Of a stretch of DNA of 64,000 nt, positions 1-11,200 are shown in pieces. The position numbers and the translations under genes were made by a program. The DNA is taken from assembly GCA_021030905.1 (NCBI GenBank), contig JAGFMI010000003.1, positions 186,001 to 250,000 of the forward strand. The letters run 5' to 3'. How positions within the stretch are numbered: position 1 is the first letter of the stretch; each line of letters begins with the position of its first letter. The notes below the pieces were generated by a model, which ran no database searches, was not told the origin of the DNA, and saw nothing but the letters and a program-made list of their open reading frames with translations. The DNA is from Pyrenula massariospora (taxonomy: Eukaryota > Ascomycota > Eurotiomycetes > Pyrenulales > Pyrenulaceae).

Positions 1-2097
1 TGATTCTGTCTCGCGCTTCACGCGTTTGGAACTCTGAAAATAGCTCATTATGTCGGAATTCTTTGGGTATATTGACTTTGATTCAGGCTCAATCTCAAGC
101 AGTCTGGAGTATTTATTGCGAATCATATCGTCGACTCCTTGAAGCGGCTCCTCCTTAAAGCGTAGGATCAGCGCAGCACGCATGTGGTCGACCTCAAACC
201 ATTGCATACCATAGCACGTCCACATGAGCAGTTCATTCAATTGGATGACTTCCTGGGTATTTAGCGATTCATTGAGTTCTCGGATAATTTTGTCAAACAT
301 TCCCTCTCGATTCTTGAGCGTCTCGATACTAATCATTCCTGTGATCTTTTCCTCTCCTCCCTGATTTGACTCAATAGCTTCATTCACAGTGTCGAGTATG
401 TACTTGACGTTGCCAAAATTCCCACCAGCGATCTCCGGAAGTTTTTCCCGAATGGAAGCGACGATCCTGGAAATTCCCTCGGCTTCACCCTGAAGGGCTT
501 TGTGGGATTTAAGCTCGGATTCGATATAAGATTTGATATCTGTCTCATTATGCTCACTGATTTGAATATTTGGAATCAAGTCTGGCCGAGCTCCGCTAGA
601 TTCCATGCAGTCTCGAATACTCTCCTCCGTTGCGGTGATTGCACACCGTAACTGCGGAGAACCAATCGTCAAAATCGCGCCGAACAATTGCGTGGCTTCG
701 TCGGGGGCCAGTTGATCCAGACCATCAACAAGCAGCACATATACCGTATCTGAAACGTCTTTCATATTTGGTGGAGGTAACAGCTCTTGAGAGAGGTCCT
801 TGGCACTCATGTCCCGCGTGAAATTGGCATCTTTTCCGGACAGGTGGGAGTCTAGAGCTTTCGCGAAATTGAGATTCTGGTTTGCAATTTGCAAAGCCAT
901 GGTCTTCAGTGCAATCGTAGATGGATGATTATCCTTGCTTGAATTGTCTTTCGACGCCTTTTCGATTTTGCTGAAGCTAAAGCAGGCTACTGAGACCCGC
1001 ATTGAGGTACTGTCCGATGCTTGGTATTGACTTCGAAGGTCTTCTAAAATAGTTGACGCAATATTTGATTTTCCAGTACCGTTACTCCCACTCAGTAGTA
1101 GCATTGGATTGGCTTTTGAACTAAGATCAATCCAACTTTTATATTCGTCAATGTCTTTGAGCCATCCGCCTGTGCCTGGAAGGCTGCTTCCTCGAACGGT
1201 TTCAAAATGCTTCTGATTTTCTTGAGCTGCGTCGGATGAAATAATAAGTCTTTGGCAAATTCGAGTAAGATGCTCCTTCCGCTTCTCCGCCAATTTCCGA
1301 TCGTCAACTTCTTTAACCACAATCTTCACATCGTCTCGAGTCTCCTGCGTAGTTTGCAAAAGCTTTTGCTGGCTCTCTGACGCTTTTGTCAACATATCGA
1401 AAACGTTCTTGAACGAATTCTTGTTGTCATGCTCTGCCCTGACAACATGCTCAAGCGTAACTGCATCCGATATCCGGCTATGCAAGTCAACAAGCCTTCT
1501 GAATTCATCAAGCTGACCACGGATGCCAGAGTCGTTGTCAAAAAGCGCTATTTTGCTCATCGTCTTGAACTTCTTCACCCAAGATCCGCTCAAGATGCCA
1601 ATGGCTGTTGCACAAATATCGACAAATTGTATCATCAGCTTCTGGGTACCGTCCTTGAGCTCCTTCTCAATTTTTGCATACTGCTCAATTCTTTGATAGA
1701 TCTTGAACTGTTTCATGAAATTCGAGATCTCGTCAAATAGCTGGGCGAGATCATCATAGAACTTTGAAATCTTGGCTGGGATGGCGATTAGAAACGACAA
1801 CGCATTAAAACAAAGTGATGCCGGCGCAAAGACCATGGACGCGCCTTGAGCAGCAATGCCGCCTAATAGCTGAACAAAGCGCAACACATTCATGGCTAAT
1901 TCCTTGACACGCGCCTGTTTTTTGCCGCTGTCTGGATTCTTTGGATTGAAATGGTTGTCCAGATCATCCATGACATCGTCGAGGCTCCGATTTTTCGACT
2001 GGTTGAGACTCTTTTTCGTTTTCTCCTCGAACCTCGTTTGGGCATCTGTCCACATAAGCTTGAGCTCGGAGTCATCCTCTTTGGTGGCCGTAGCCAT
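1..2097 (-). CDS. STAND/NACHT-type P-loop NTPase, partial (runs off left edge)
   Basis: The frame opens at ATG 2097 and is still open at base 1, so at least 699 residues are visible and the C-terminal end lies outside the window. The first ~200 residues (start MATATKEDDSELKLMW, then a helical stretch around two hydrophobic segments) resemble the fungal STAND N-terminal Goodbye-type domain. A linker leads to a Walker A motif GSNGTGKS at about residues 337-344 and a Walker B-like segment VYVLLVDGLDQ near 452-462, followed by a helical region as in NACHT proteins. No intron is needed. Such proteins are NLR-like signal-transducing NTPases acting in fungal non-self recognition and cell death; the C-terminal repeat domain that would define the sensor is not visible. 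The NTPase call is strong; the Goodbye label is from memory of the family. Confidence 0.8.
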   Translation of the reverse strand, partial: MATATKEDDSELKLMWTDAQTRFEEKTKKSLNQSKNRSLDDVMDDLDNHFNPKNPDSGKKQARVKELAMNVLRFVQLLGGIAAQGASMVFAPASLCFNALSFLIAIPAKISKFYDDLAQLFDEISNFMKQFKIYQRIEQYAKIEKELKDGTQKLMIQFVDICATAIGILSGSWVKKFKTMSKIALFDNDSGIRGQLDEFRRLVDLHSRISDAVTLEHVVRAEHDNKNSFKNVFDMLTKASESQQKLLQTTQETRDDVKIVVKEVDDRKLAEKRKEHLTRICQRLIISSDAAQENQKHFETVRGSSLPGTGGWLKDIDEYKSWIDLSSKANPMLLLSGSNGTGKSNIASTILEDLRSQYQASDSTSMRVSVACFSFSKIEKASKDNSSKDNHPSTIALKTMALQIANQNLNFAKALDSHLSGKDANFTRDMSAKDLSQELLPPPNMKDVSDTVYVLLVDGLDQLAPDEATQLFGAILTIGSPQLRCAITATEESIRDCMESSGARPDLIPNIQISEHNETDIKSYIESELKSHKALQGEAEGISRIVASIREKLPEIAGGNFGNVKYILDTVNEAIESNQGGEEKITGMISIETLKNREGMFDKIIRELNESLNTQEVIQLNELLMWTCYGMQWFEVDHMRAALILRFKEEPLQGVDDMIRNKYSRLLEIEPESKSIYPKNSDIMSYFQSSKRVKRETES

Positions 2098-5000
2098 GGT
2101 CCAGTCTCCTTTCTTAATTCTAATTTATTCACAAGAATTTGTTCGATAATGAAATCCCGTCCCTATCAAAAAGTCCACGGACACGGTGCAAAGATAATTC
2201 GGATGACTGTGGTAGCCAGTGAAAAGACAGATCTCGGAGACATGCTGCCATTATATTGAGCAGCAATCAGCTGTTTTAGCTCATGCTTTCCAGCCCCTAT
2301 TCTTCACTCGTCTATTCTCCTTGGGCAAGGCGTGAGGCTGGGGATCTGTTGCGACGCATTGTGGGTGTCAGCTGGGGTTGATTCGGCCCCCAACTGCAAG
2401 CCACAGACACAGGCTCGAAAGTCAAGCGTAAGCTCGGCGCCATAGTTTCCCCGCCAGCTTTTATCATTGGTGTGTCCAGAATAAGTGTTTTATTTAAGAG
2501 GGTTCGGGCCGTAAGCATGTCGAAGTTCGTCAGATAGTAAGAGCCAGTCACGAGTGTGTTAAGGAAGCTCAGCTGAACAGGTCGGTCGGGGCTGAATAGA
2601 GGTTGTGGAAGAGATAGTAGTGGTTGAAAAAGCAAACAAGGCAACCGTTCTGGGCGCTCTGCTGGATCGGTGAGGTAGGGATTGGTCGTAGAAACATTTC
2701 AGGAGGATTCGTGAGTAAGAAAGGATTTGCAACTACCCAAGCATTTTCACCCGCAAGACACCCGACGAGATGGCCGCCGCGGGCTTCCGCAAGCCTTTCG
2801 GACAATCAATTTTCCGGGACCCGGATGCACCTAATTTGCGGCGATGAACCAAGGAGTAATGACTTTGCAACCCTCTCACTGAGCATTCTCATTGAACACC
2901 TGAAATTTGTGATCTACTTACATTGATTGACCTCGATTCCAAGACTTCAATTATCAGCCGGAATTGTCCCGCTAAAGCCTTCATTCTACTGATCAGAACA
3001 AATTATCGATGACCATGGTGACCAAGAATCGCAGCTCTCCTTATTGTTCATTCCCTCACTATCATGACAGTTCTTAAACGGCCTCTTGAGGTACTCTTTC
3101 AATACCACCATAAGCTTCTCAGTTATCCACTCTGCCTCCTTCGTTTGGCCCCTCAGCGCGGTATTACCCTGAAGTCAAGGCGGCTTCTCCCTACGTGACG
3201 CGATACAGTGCTTCCGGGAAAGTCCCTTCTGCCTCTGAGTGAAAGTACCAACTGCATTTCCTAACCATCGCCGATACCTCGTAATGCATGACAGATCTCG
3301 TACTGCGTGTCAAGTCGAAAGGCGAGGGGATGTATAGCAAATCCGGCCACACCAGCAACCTTCTACAGGATCACCATCGATTGCAGTCCGAATCAGGAGG
3401 GTGACTGCGTCTCCACAGGGAAAGCAGCAGAACTTGGAGAGGATATCGGGGCCTAGCGTGTACATTGCGATGTAGATCAGAGCCAAACCTCCGTAGGAAA
3501 GTCGGCTATGGAAATGAGCAACTGCTGTTGCTCGAGCGCTGCGTCACAAGCAGTCATAGTAGCCCAAAACGTTGCTCGGGAAAGCCTTAGAACAATTTTG
3601 TGATATTAGATTTCATATCCCGGCGAGAGAAACATATATCGGAGTTAGGCAGCCGGCGGTTGTGCCTATCATAACATCATTTAGGATGTGATACTATTCC
3701 TGACATGGACTTGTCCCCTACGGGATCTACAGGGCGATTCACGGTCGACAGAACTAGAGTTCCCAATTTTCGGGCACTTGAGATGGCGGTCGGCCTGCAC
3801 GGAGCCACCAGTGACCCGTCAAATCGGTCTCGCTGTTATTGCAGGAATAAAGAAAGTCTCCTTCAGGCTAGTCTGGAGATTCTCGTAGCGTCATGTTCTA
3901 GGTCTCCACAAGAGCCGCGACAGCCTCTTCGAGGGTGTTTGGCATCCTATCTGCCGCGTCCTCAAGTGGGCGAACTTCAAAGATCGTGTAGGAAACAAAG
4001 GTGATGTATTGATCCGACGTATTGATCATCTCCGGTGCATTGCTCAATATGTCACGGGCTCCATATAGCCGTTTGGAAAAAATATTTCGATCTGTGTATA
4101 CACAAAATTGGACATTACAAGTAGATGGATTTAGGCTCGGAACAAATGGAACTAAGGAAACCAATAGTAGGAGGCCTGCTAACATTTCTACGTGCTTTCA
4201 GTGGCGAGCAGATAGCAGAGCTGATCAATGAACAATCTGCTACTGTGCATCGTTAAGACCGGAAGGGGAAGATAGGAAATGCACCGTAATGATACTGACA
4301 GCATCGGCCGCAGCAACGAGTCCACCATGACGCAGGCATCGAATCATACATTGGGAATTTAGTGGCAGGAGAGATCAGTCTGTGAGCCTCATCGGAGACG
4401 ATATTGTCACTTTTAATGGATTTCAAATGGACCTAAGTATGGTGAGGGCGTTGACAACTAGAAATCTAGCATGAAGTATCTGGAATTGGCAATCTATCGT
4501 GCCGGCTTTGGAATATGCAAAGCCGACAGCATGGAGCGAAGTTGGTTTGAAACGAAGCTCCACCAGAATAATGAGAAATGCAACCAAAATGAGCTTTAAA
4601 TCCCTCTTGGCGGTGAACAAAACGAGACTCCGTTCAACGACCATCCGCTCTCGAGTGTCTTGAAGTTTCATGAAAAGCGTTCTTGTCCTTCTGTAATGTC
4701 TACCGCGTGCGCATTTATCCTGTAAAACGAGCTTTTCGTAGCGCGATGGTTTCAATATTCGTGGCTCGATGGTACTAACTTGATGGGAGAGGTTGTTCCT
4801 TGCATGAAATAGGCTGTAAAATTTGCGCATCCTCGCACCACCTTCCTTCTGCCGTGGTCAATCGGTCGGAAATTAAAGTAGCATGAACACCGACCAAAAC
4901 CAAACGGACATCCCTCGCAACGTCACGAATTGCGTCTCAAAAAGATGCTGCCGGACCTTTTGGCATTATTTTCTACTCCGTGTGCTTCGCTCATAGCAAC

Positions 5001-6080
5001 CCTGGAAACACCCTGAAGGCTGCCTGGAACGCATTCTACTTTCACGAAACATAGGCCTTGACCTAAACCGAATCCAAGAGCTTTACCAGCTCTATGATGA
5101 CCCTTTTCCCTAGGGTGTTCTCTGCTGTATCTGGGATGATCTGGTAAGAATTTATGGTACCCTGGACCCACTACCAGGACGATATCGTTTGGATGAGTTT
5201 CGGAGATGTCCGCGACACGCTTCAAATACTGCGCATTCGCCTGTTCTCTCTTGAGCCTGTTGCATCATTGCACTGAAGTCACGATATTGATGCGCAACAT
5301 TGAAATCTGGGTATGAGCCTCTTCGTCTCTGTCCAATTCGGTGTGACCTGGTTGACGCTCACTGAGCACATGAGCAACGGGCGAAGGTTGTCCGGACAAT
5401 GGACGGTATGGGCCTAGCGGAGTAGATGATGCGGCTCATTCGGCTCGATGCGTAATCTGAATCTACCTCTTTGCGGACCTCAATAAGGCAATGCGTTGTG
5501 TGGTACCTTCAAAAGCTGCCAAACATTTTTCACCGAAATTCCATGCAGCTGGAGATTTCCCTACCTTTGAATCCTTCCTGACCTCTTCAATGTCTTCATT
5601 GTCAAAGAGGGGATCAGCTATACGTCTGATGGTTCCCAGCTGCGTCGACCTCGGGTGAAGGGAGCTGGCGGAAAATTCTATTGATGTTGAGAGAGAACAA
5701 TGATCCATCGAACGAAGTGTTTTGCAAATACCAGATCGGAGCTACCTCAAACAACCGGCTTAATGAATGAAAAATGCAGGAGCAATCCGACCGATTACAG
5801 AAAACAATTGCTTTTGGAGTCAACCGATCTTTGGTATGTCTGCGTCAAATGGTTGCAGAAAGCATGCTGCTAATGTTGTGTGAAGTAGCCTGCACCGGAA
5901 ATGATGACCCTAAAACGTCGAGCAACAAAAAGACTTTCCACGCTGCAAGCGTTTTGTAAAACGACTATTTGAAATTCAAAAGTCAAACGTGGCAGTCAAC
6001 AAAGTGATATGTACATCACGGAGAATTTCTAAAGATGTACAATTCATTTGTTACGACCGCGGAGCCCTTCCGAGAATAAG
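2098..6080. other. Long gene-poor stretch
   Basis: Nearly 4 kb without a gene I can support. The longest open frames are on the minus strand (4423-4830, 135 codons; 4923-5225; 3898-4185, which starts with a signal-peptide-like MLAGLLLLVSLVPFVPS). None shows a recognisable domain, conserved motif or convincing splice-site chain. They may be relics of decayed genes or chance frames. No terminal repeats or transposase-like sequence was seen. Confidence 0.5.
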
Positions 6081-6090
6081 GTATATATAT
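6081..6090 (+). promoter_or_regulatory. TATA-like element upstream of candidate Pol III RNA
   Basis: The run GTATATATAT lies about 36-45 bases before the first paired bases of the structured element at 6126-6441. This is the spacing expected of an upstream TATA box in U6-type RNA polymerase III promoters. AT-rich DNA makes TATA-like runs common, so the call depends on the neighbouring structure. Confidence 0.35.
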
Positions 6091-6125
6091 TGTATTGTCA
6101 ACGGTACGAAATATGAGAAAAAAAA

Positions 6126-6441
6126 CCTCCGAGCCATATGGTCGAGTTGGAGGCGCGTCGCTCCCCCCTTGCGCGGGGGAAGAGCTTTCCCAAGGTCAAG
6201 GCCAGGCCTTGGGGACGCGCCCCAACTCGGGGGGTTCTCCCTCACCACCTGATCCGTTGTCGCCCCAAATAGCAGTCTGCTAGAGAAAGAACATCAATTC
6301 TCTGGCAGGCTATGGCCCGACACGGCTCTCGGTGAGGCCTTATCGACGGGTAAGGCTTCGCTGAGAGGGTGGTTGGAGTTTTGCTTCTGGAAACGACGGA
6401 ATGGTCATAGGTTCGAATACAGCTATGGCAGGAACTTTTTT
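6126..6441 (+). ncRNA. Candidate structured non-coding RNA, Pol III-like, unknown family
   Basis: Nested inverted repeats fill about 315 nt. The ends pair: 6133-6138 with 6424-6429, plus CCT 6126-6128 with AGG 6430-6432. A three-way junction follows: 6143-6159 pairs with 6214-6229 (16 bp, one bulged A), enclosing hairpins 6160-6185 (GCTC/GAGC plus CCCCC/GGGGG) and 6189-6213 (CCCAAGG/CCTTGGG). Next come an 11-bp hairpin (6277-6287 with 6298-6308), an 8-bp stem (6310-6317 with 6403-6410) and, inside it, 6326-6332 with 6361-6367 capped by GCCTTA/TAAGGC (6337-6342, 6351-6356). The three non-Watson-Crick pairs in these main stems (6281-6304, 6315-6405, 6331-6362) are all G-U on the plus strand and would be A-C on the other, which points to plus-strand RNA. 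A B-box-like GGTTCGAATAC (6410-6420) and T6 (6436-6441) fit Pol III. Length fits RNase P, MRP or SRP RNA, but I could not match their conserved cores. Confidence 0.5.
6436..6441 (+). terminator. T6 run, likely Pol III terminator
   Basis: Six consecutive T residues sit directly after the 3' arm of the end-closing stem of the candidate RNA (6424-6432) and 16 bases after the B-box-like site, as expected for RNA polymerase III termination. A second T5 run follows at 6444-6448. Confidence 0.4.
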
Positions 6442-8262
6442 GGTTTTTAAATTTTAGAAAATTGTCATTGAATTCGCTACTCAAAAATTGCAAAGATATT
6501 AAGAATATTCCTGATAATGTCTAGACTACTTTAACAGTTCTAAGCACTCGCACACCATCTACAATGTGTGTTGCCACATGAAAATAAACTCTTCATATCT
6601 CTGCCTGTTCCTTACTTGTCGCTCACCGGTCGTCCTCTCTACGCACAGCCTTGGGCTGTCCACAGTACAATTTACGCAAGATCAGTTCCTATACCTCAAT
6701 ATGCTGGTTTGTTTCGCATAGTAACACTTTATGCTTACAGATATAGAACTCCTTTAACACTAGATCCATCGATTAATTGATCATATCACTTTCTCTCGGA
6801 TTATTTCTCTCTGACATCCGTTGCGATATTTTCTCAACGACACGCATCAAACATCGCTTTCGAGATTGTTACCAGACCCTTCACGGCGGTCCAGAACACC
6901 CGAATTGCTAGGATTCCTCGAAGGAGACGTTCAAAAGTATGCGTTTTAGAAGTGGGTTACACCGGTCAGGTGTGCGGTAAAGCGGAGGAGCTGCACCATT
7001 CACAATTGCGGTTGGCCGGAGAACATATACGCAATTTTAGTAATGAATGTTTTGACCCTTCCGCCTCTCATTATTACTTAAGACCTTAGCCCGTTATGTC
7101 CGACTGCTTTGCTGAGAGGTCAGGAGCGCCACAGTGAACACAACGAGACGCTCAGAATTTGCAGTCCAGGATTACACCGGAGAGTGACGACTCAAGATTC
7201 TAGCATGAACTTCCGTTCTAGCCATACTAAACTAGTTGATAAGTGCAGCCAACTAATGATCATATAGTTTCCTCAGCTTCTCCGCAAGTCGCTAACAGCT
7301 GGTTCAGGAATAGTTCGTTTGGTCCTAGAGAAGCTTGATAAGCGGCCTGTCAACTTGGCTTTTTGGTAACACTGGAAGGTGCCAGTGAGCACTCTACTCT
7401 AGTCGAGCATCCCGTGACACAGCTCGAGCTGCTTCTTCTGGATAGGTCTCTCTGAAGCTATCAAGCTCTTTAGATAGCTTGAATACCTCATTCTCTTACC
7501 CCGTAGTTGAACTTAATTCCAGTCGGGCCTTTCTAGGGTTGTGCTCTGCAACTTGATCCTCTACAAAAGCCCGTTTCAATGGTAATTCCCAAGGGCAAAA
7601 GGCCTCGTTGTGTACCGGATAAGATGGGTCATCCGTGCGGCATGATAGCACTTTCCGATCACGCTGTTCGTTTTTAGCTATGTGGCCAGGTATTTTGTAC
7701 TGATTGCCTCTGAACGAGACATGCTGAACTCGAGAAGTAATTTTTTCGGCAGGAAAACATTGTATATTCTGTGAGACTCTAGCGTAAACGCCGATCTCTT
7801 TCCCTGAAAGGTTAGCTTCTTTAGATGTTTCCATTGACACATCATCTAGGACAATTAGATTCCTGTCTTGGAAGTATTTATTGATTGGGATCGAGTATTC
7901 AACAGCTTGATGATGACTAGGAGGAACAATTATTTTTATCGTCCAACAACTGCGGACATTTCAGCTGCTGAGCGATTAAGCTACCGTATGGCATTTAGCC
8001 TGTGTAACGTGGCAGAAGGCTGGCTCTGGGCTCTGGCAAATTTTGCACAGCCGTGATGCAGTGTTAACATCGAATGGTGGGGCACAGCCCACAAGCTAAA
8101 AGCCATCAATAGTCAAATAACGGCCTTGCTTTGAGTCTTTAATGTACCGTCTCGTTGATGTAAACTTTACATTCTCATAGTCATCTGCGACATTGCTTTC
8201 TCTCTCCTTTACCTCTGTACTTAGAGAACGGCACCGTTCTTGGAGCACACACTTACTTCGCC
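6442..8262. other. Gene-poor stretch before the 1,142-codon gene
   Basis: The longest open frame is 114 codons on the minus strand (7496-7840) and has no recognisable domain. The last few hundred bases are probably promoter and 5' leader of the gene starting at 8263, with pyrimidine-rich runs near 8190-8215. Nothing else is supported. Confidence 0.5.
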
Positions 8263-11200
8263 ATGGATTTCTTGAACGACAAATTCAAAGCTAGTTTGAT
8301 CTCTGGTGTACAGGAGACTACTTTGACACTCGCGAATATCAATTTTGACTTTTCATTATTCAAAACCGAAGCGCCAAAGGAGTATCAGGGTCTGGGAAAC
8401 ATGTTATCCAAGCAACGCCGAGACGCGGCTGAAAATGGAAGCGAACATGTTTTCGCGCGAAAACTCGGTGCTTTGTTTGCGGATGCATTGCCGAAAACCC
8501 CTAAACTCCATCGAGCGTATGGTGCTCGTGTCTCAGAAATTGTAAAATCACCATTGGCAGATTCAAAGGGAGCCCCACATGCAGGAATCTTTCAAGACTG
8601 GACTGGTGCAGATGGGACCAGTATTCGGGCCGCTGCAACTTCGGGGTCAGGAGCTATAGCAGTTCATCTCCTCGCTTGTATGCTGGCAAGGATGTGGCCA
8701 GCCTCCGAGGCGACTGCCATATGGGACGAAATCATACAGGCCCGAAAACGCGAATTGTCGAGCATCGATCCGTCAGAACCAGTCAATATTTCCTCCGTGG
8801 CCGCAAGTCAAGTCGATATCACACGTGAGCAAATGTCCGCGTGGGATGCTAGTGCGAGAGCTTGGCTTAGCGTGGCTGATAATGTTAAAAAGAGGGAGCA
8901 GAAGCAATTCATGCTGCTTACTAAAGACTCTGGAGTCGCTGTAAACAAAAAGCCGCACGTGTATAGCAGCGTCATGGATGCATGGAAGACGGCGATGCTC
9001 ACTATTGAAGACATCATTTCTGGAATATCTTATAGTGTGCAAGATGGAGATATCTTACTCGGTCTCGCATCTTGGCACCTCTACCCCGATTTTTACATTG
9101 TAGGTCAGAAATCGAACTATGTGTCCATGAGGGATACACTCATCTCTTCTGGAGGTGTGGTAACTCTAGGTCTCTGGAGTCGGTCACCGGAAAGTACACA
9201 GGGCATCTACTGGTCGTTACCTCTTGCCCACTTGAGGTATTACGGCGACCCTGTTCAATCGATGCGAGTATTTGGAGAAGTCTCCACGCGCCTCACAATC
9301 ACCGACTGTTTCCATGTCATCCTAGGCTCCATATTTGCTGGGTGGATGCATCACGGAAGTGACACTATTCAAGCTTGCAGCTTCATGGTCTCCTTGTGGG
9401 ACTACATTGTCGACTCCAAGCTTCTTAAAATAACAAGCTGCACTCCTTGGCTTCAATACCTAGCTAAGGCTGCTGAGATGTATCTTACTGCCGAAGGTAT
9501 GGAGAGAGATTTTGCCGACAATCTGATCGCTCGAGGAAGAAGACGACGTGGGAACTTCTTGGCGAAACTCGACAAACATCCGGACGCAGTTTTGGGGATG
9601 TCCCACATTGATGTCCTTTTGCGCCTAATGGAGCGTCCCGATCAGAAAATTGCTGCTCTGAAATTCATTGCTGCACGCCTTGAGGTACAGGGGGATCCAC
9701 TACTCGTTCGATATCGTACTACCCCTAAAGGTTCCGTGCTCTTTACATTGAATCAAATGATATCAACAACCAGTAAGATAGATGCCCTCAATGATAATGA
9801 TCTAACAGAGTTTGAAGCCGGTGTGATCCAGCCGCAAACAATCAGAGATCAAGATCTGACAGAGTCGGACCCCAGTGTCAACCCCAGAAAGAGGAAATAT
9901 GGGCAGGTTGCAGCGGACGCACAGAACTCACGCTGGATACGCCAGAAAACTAAGCATAGTCCGAATTCTAAACAAGCGTTGGACGAGAAATTTCAACTCA
10001 TCCAACTCATCCAAAGTTCTCCGGACTGGGATGACTTGAACCCAGCTTTCCGAAGCTCTTCCTTCGAGGTTGGGCATTTTTATCACAAGGAGTTTCTCGT
10101 CGAACAGATAGAGCACATTGGCTCCACCCTGGCTTCGAAAAATGCGGCAACTAACGGATCATGTGCCGTTGACCTTGCAGGGACAATGTCAACTTCAGGT
10201 GTCGAGGTGTATGAGTGTATTATAGGTGACCCTGAGGAACTTGCGATCTTCAAGGCACCAAATACCTCCATCTCAGGTCGTATAGAAGCGAACATAGATA
10301 CAGTGGTCACGGCCTTGCAACAGGGATGGATCGATGCTGGCCACCTGATTTCGCACTTGGAGAATCTTACGTGTAAGAAAACTGAGAGGCCCACGCCATT
10401 TTTGAGGTCATTGCGAGCTTTCGCTGCTGCGGCAGACGCTTTCGAAATAATGTCCGATGCTACAGTAACGACAACGATATTCTCTAGGCCTCTCAGGGAC
10501 GCTCGATGGATCCCAACCCAGGACGGGGTTGAGCGAAGTGCGGCAGGTATACTCGCCTCTGCCATCATTCAACAGGGTCTGGGTAGAACCGTAGATCCAA
10601 GAGTGGCTTTCAACGTGTATACGGCTTCAGAATTAGGTGACGGAAGCGAGGATTCAGATGGGCCTAATGAATTTAACGGAGACGAGGAATATTATAACAA
10701 TGAACCCGATAACGAGGGCCACGCTGGCTATAAGTATGATGACGAGGGCTCTGATGACTATGAGCATGATGACGAGGACTCAAATGACTATGGCTTGACC
10801 GTCAACTATTGCGAGGAGTTCCAAGAGCCGGAGGCCATTCGGGAGAATGGAGAAGACGAGAAGATCCGGTCGATCGAGTTCGTGACGCTATCCCTAAGCC
10901 GGGCTCAGACATTTGCCTGTATTGCAATGTTCGAGAATAGGAATGTCAACCTCGACCCTGATTCCTTACAACAACTGTTTGCTCTCTCAGTTGGCAACTC
11001 AATCTATGTAGCAATGCCACTCGTATGCGATCCTTATGACTGTCCTCTTGGCTACGAAATGAAACGCATTGTTGGAAATATCGGCAAGCCCGGTATCAGC
11101 TTGATGATCCCACCGATCTCGCCTCAAATGCGGAAAGACGATAATGAGACTTGGAAACACATCAACCATATTGCTTTCGATAGCAGGTTTGAAGACTCTT

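Noticed and set aside
4423-4830. 135-codon minus-strand open frame in the left gene desert
   Set aside because: No domain, no splice partner and no convincing start context; left as unassigned sequence.
6310-6432. tRNA-like segment with GGTTCGAATAC
   Set aside because: The bases around the B-box-like site cannot form a T-arm or acceptor stem, and there is no anticodon arm; they pair better in the larger fold.
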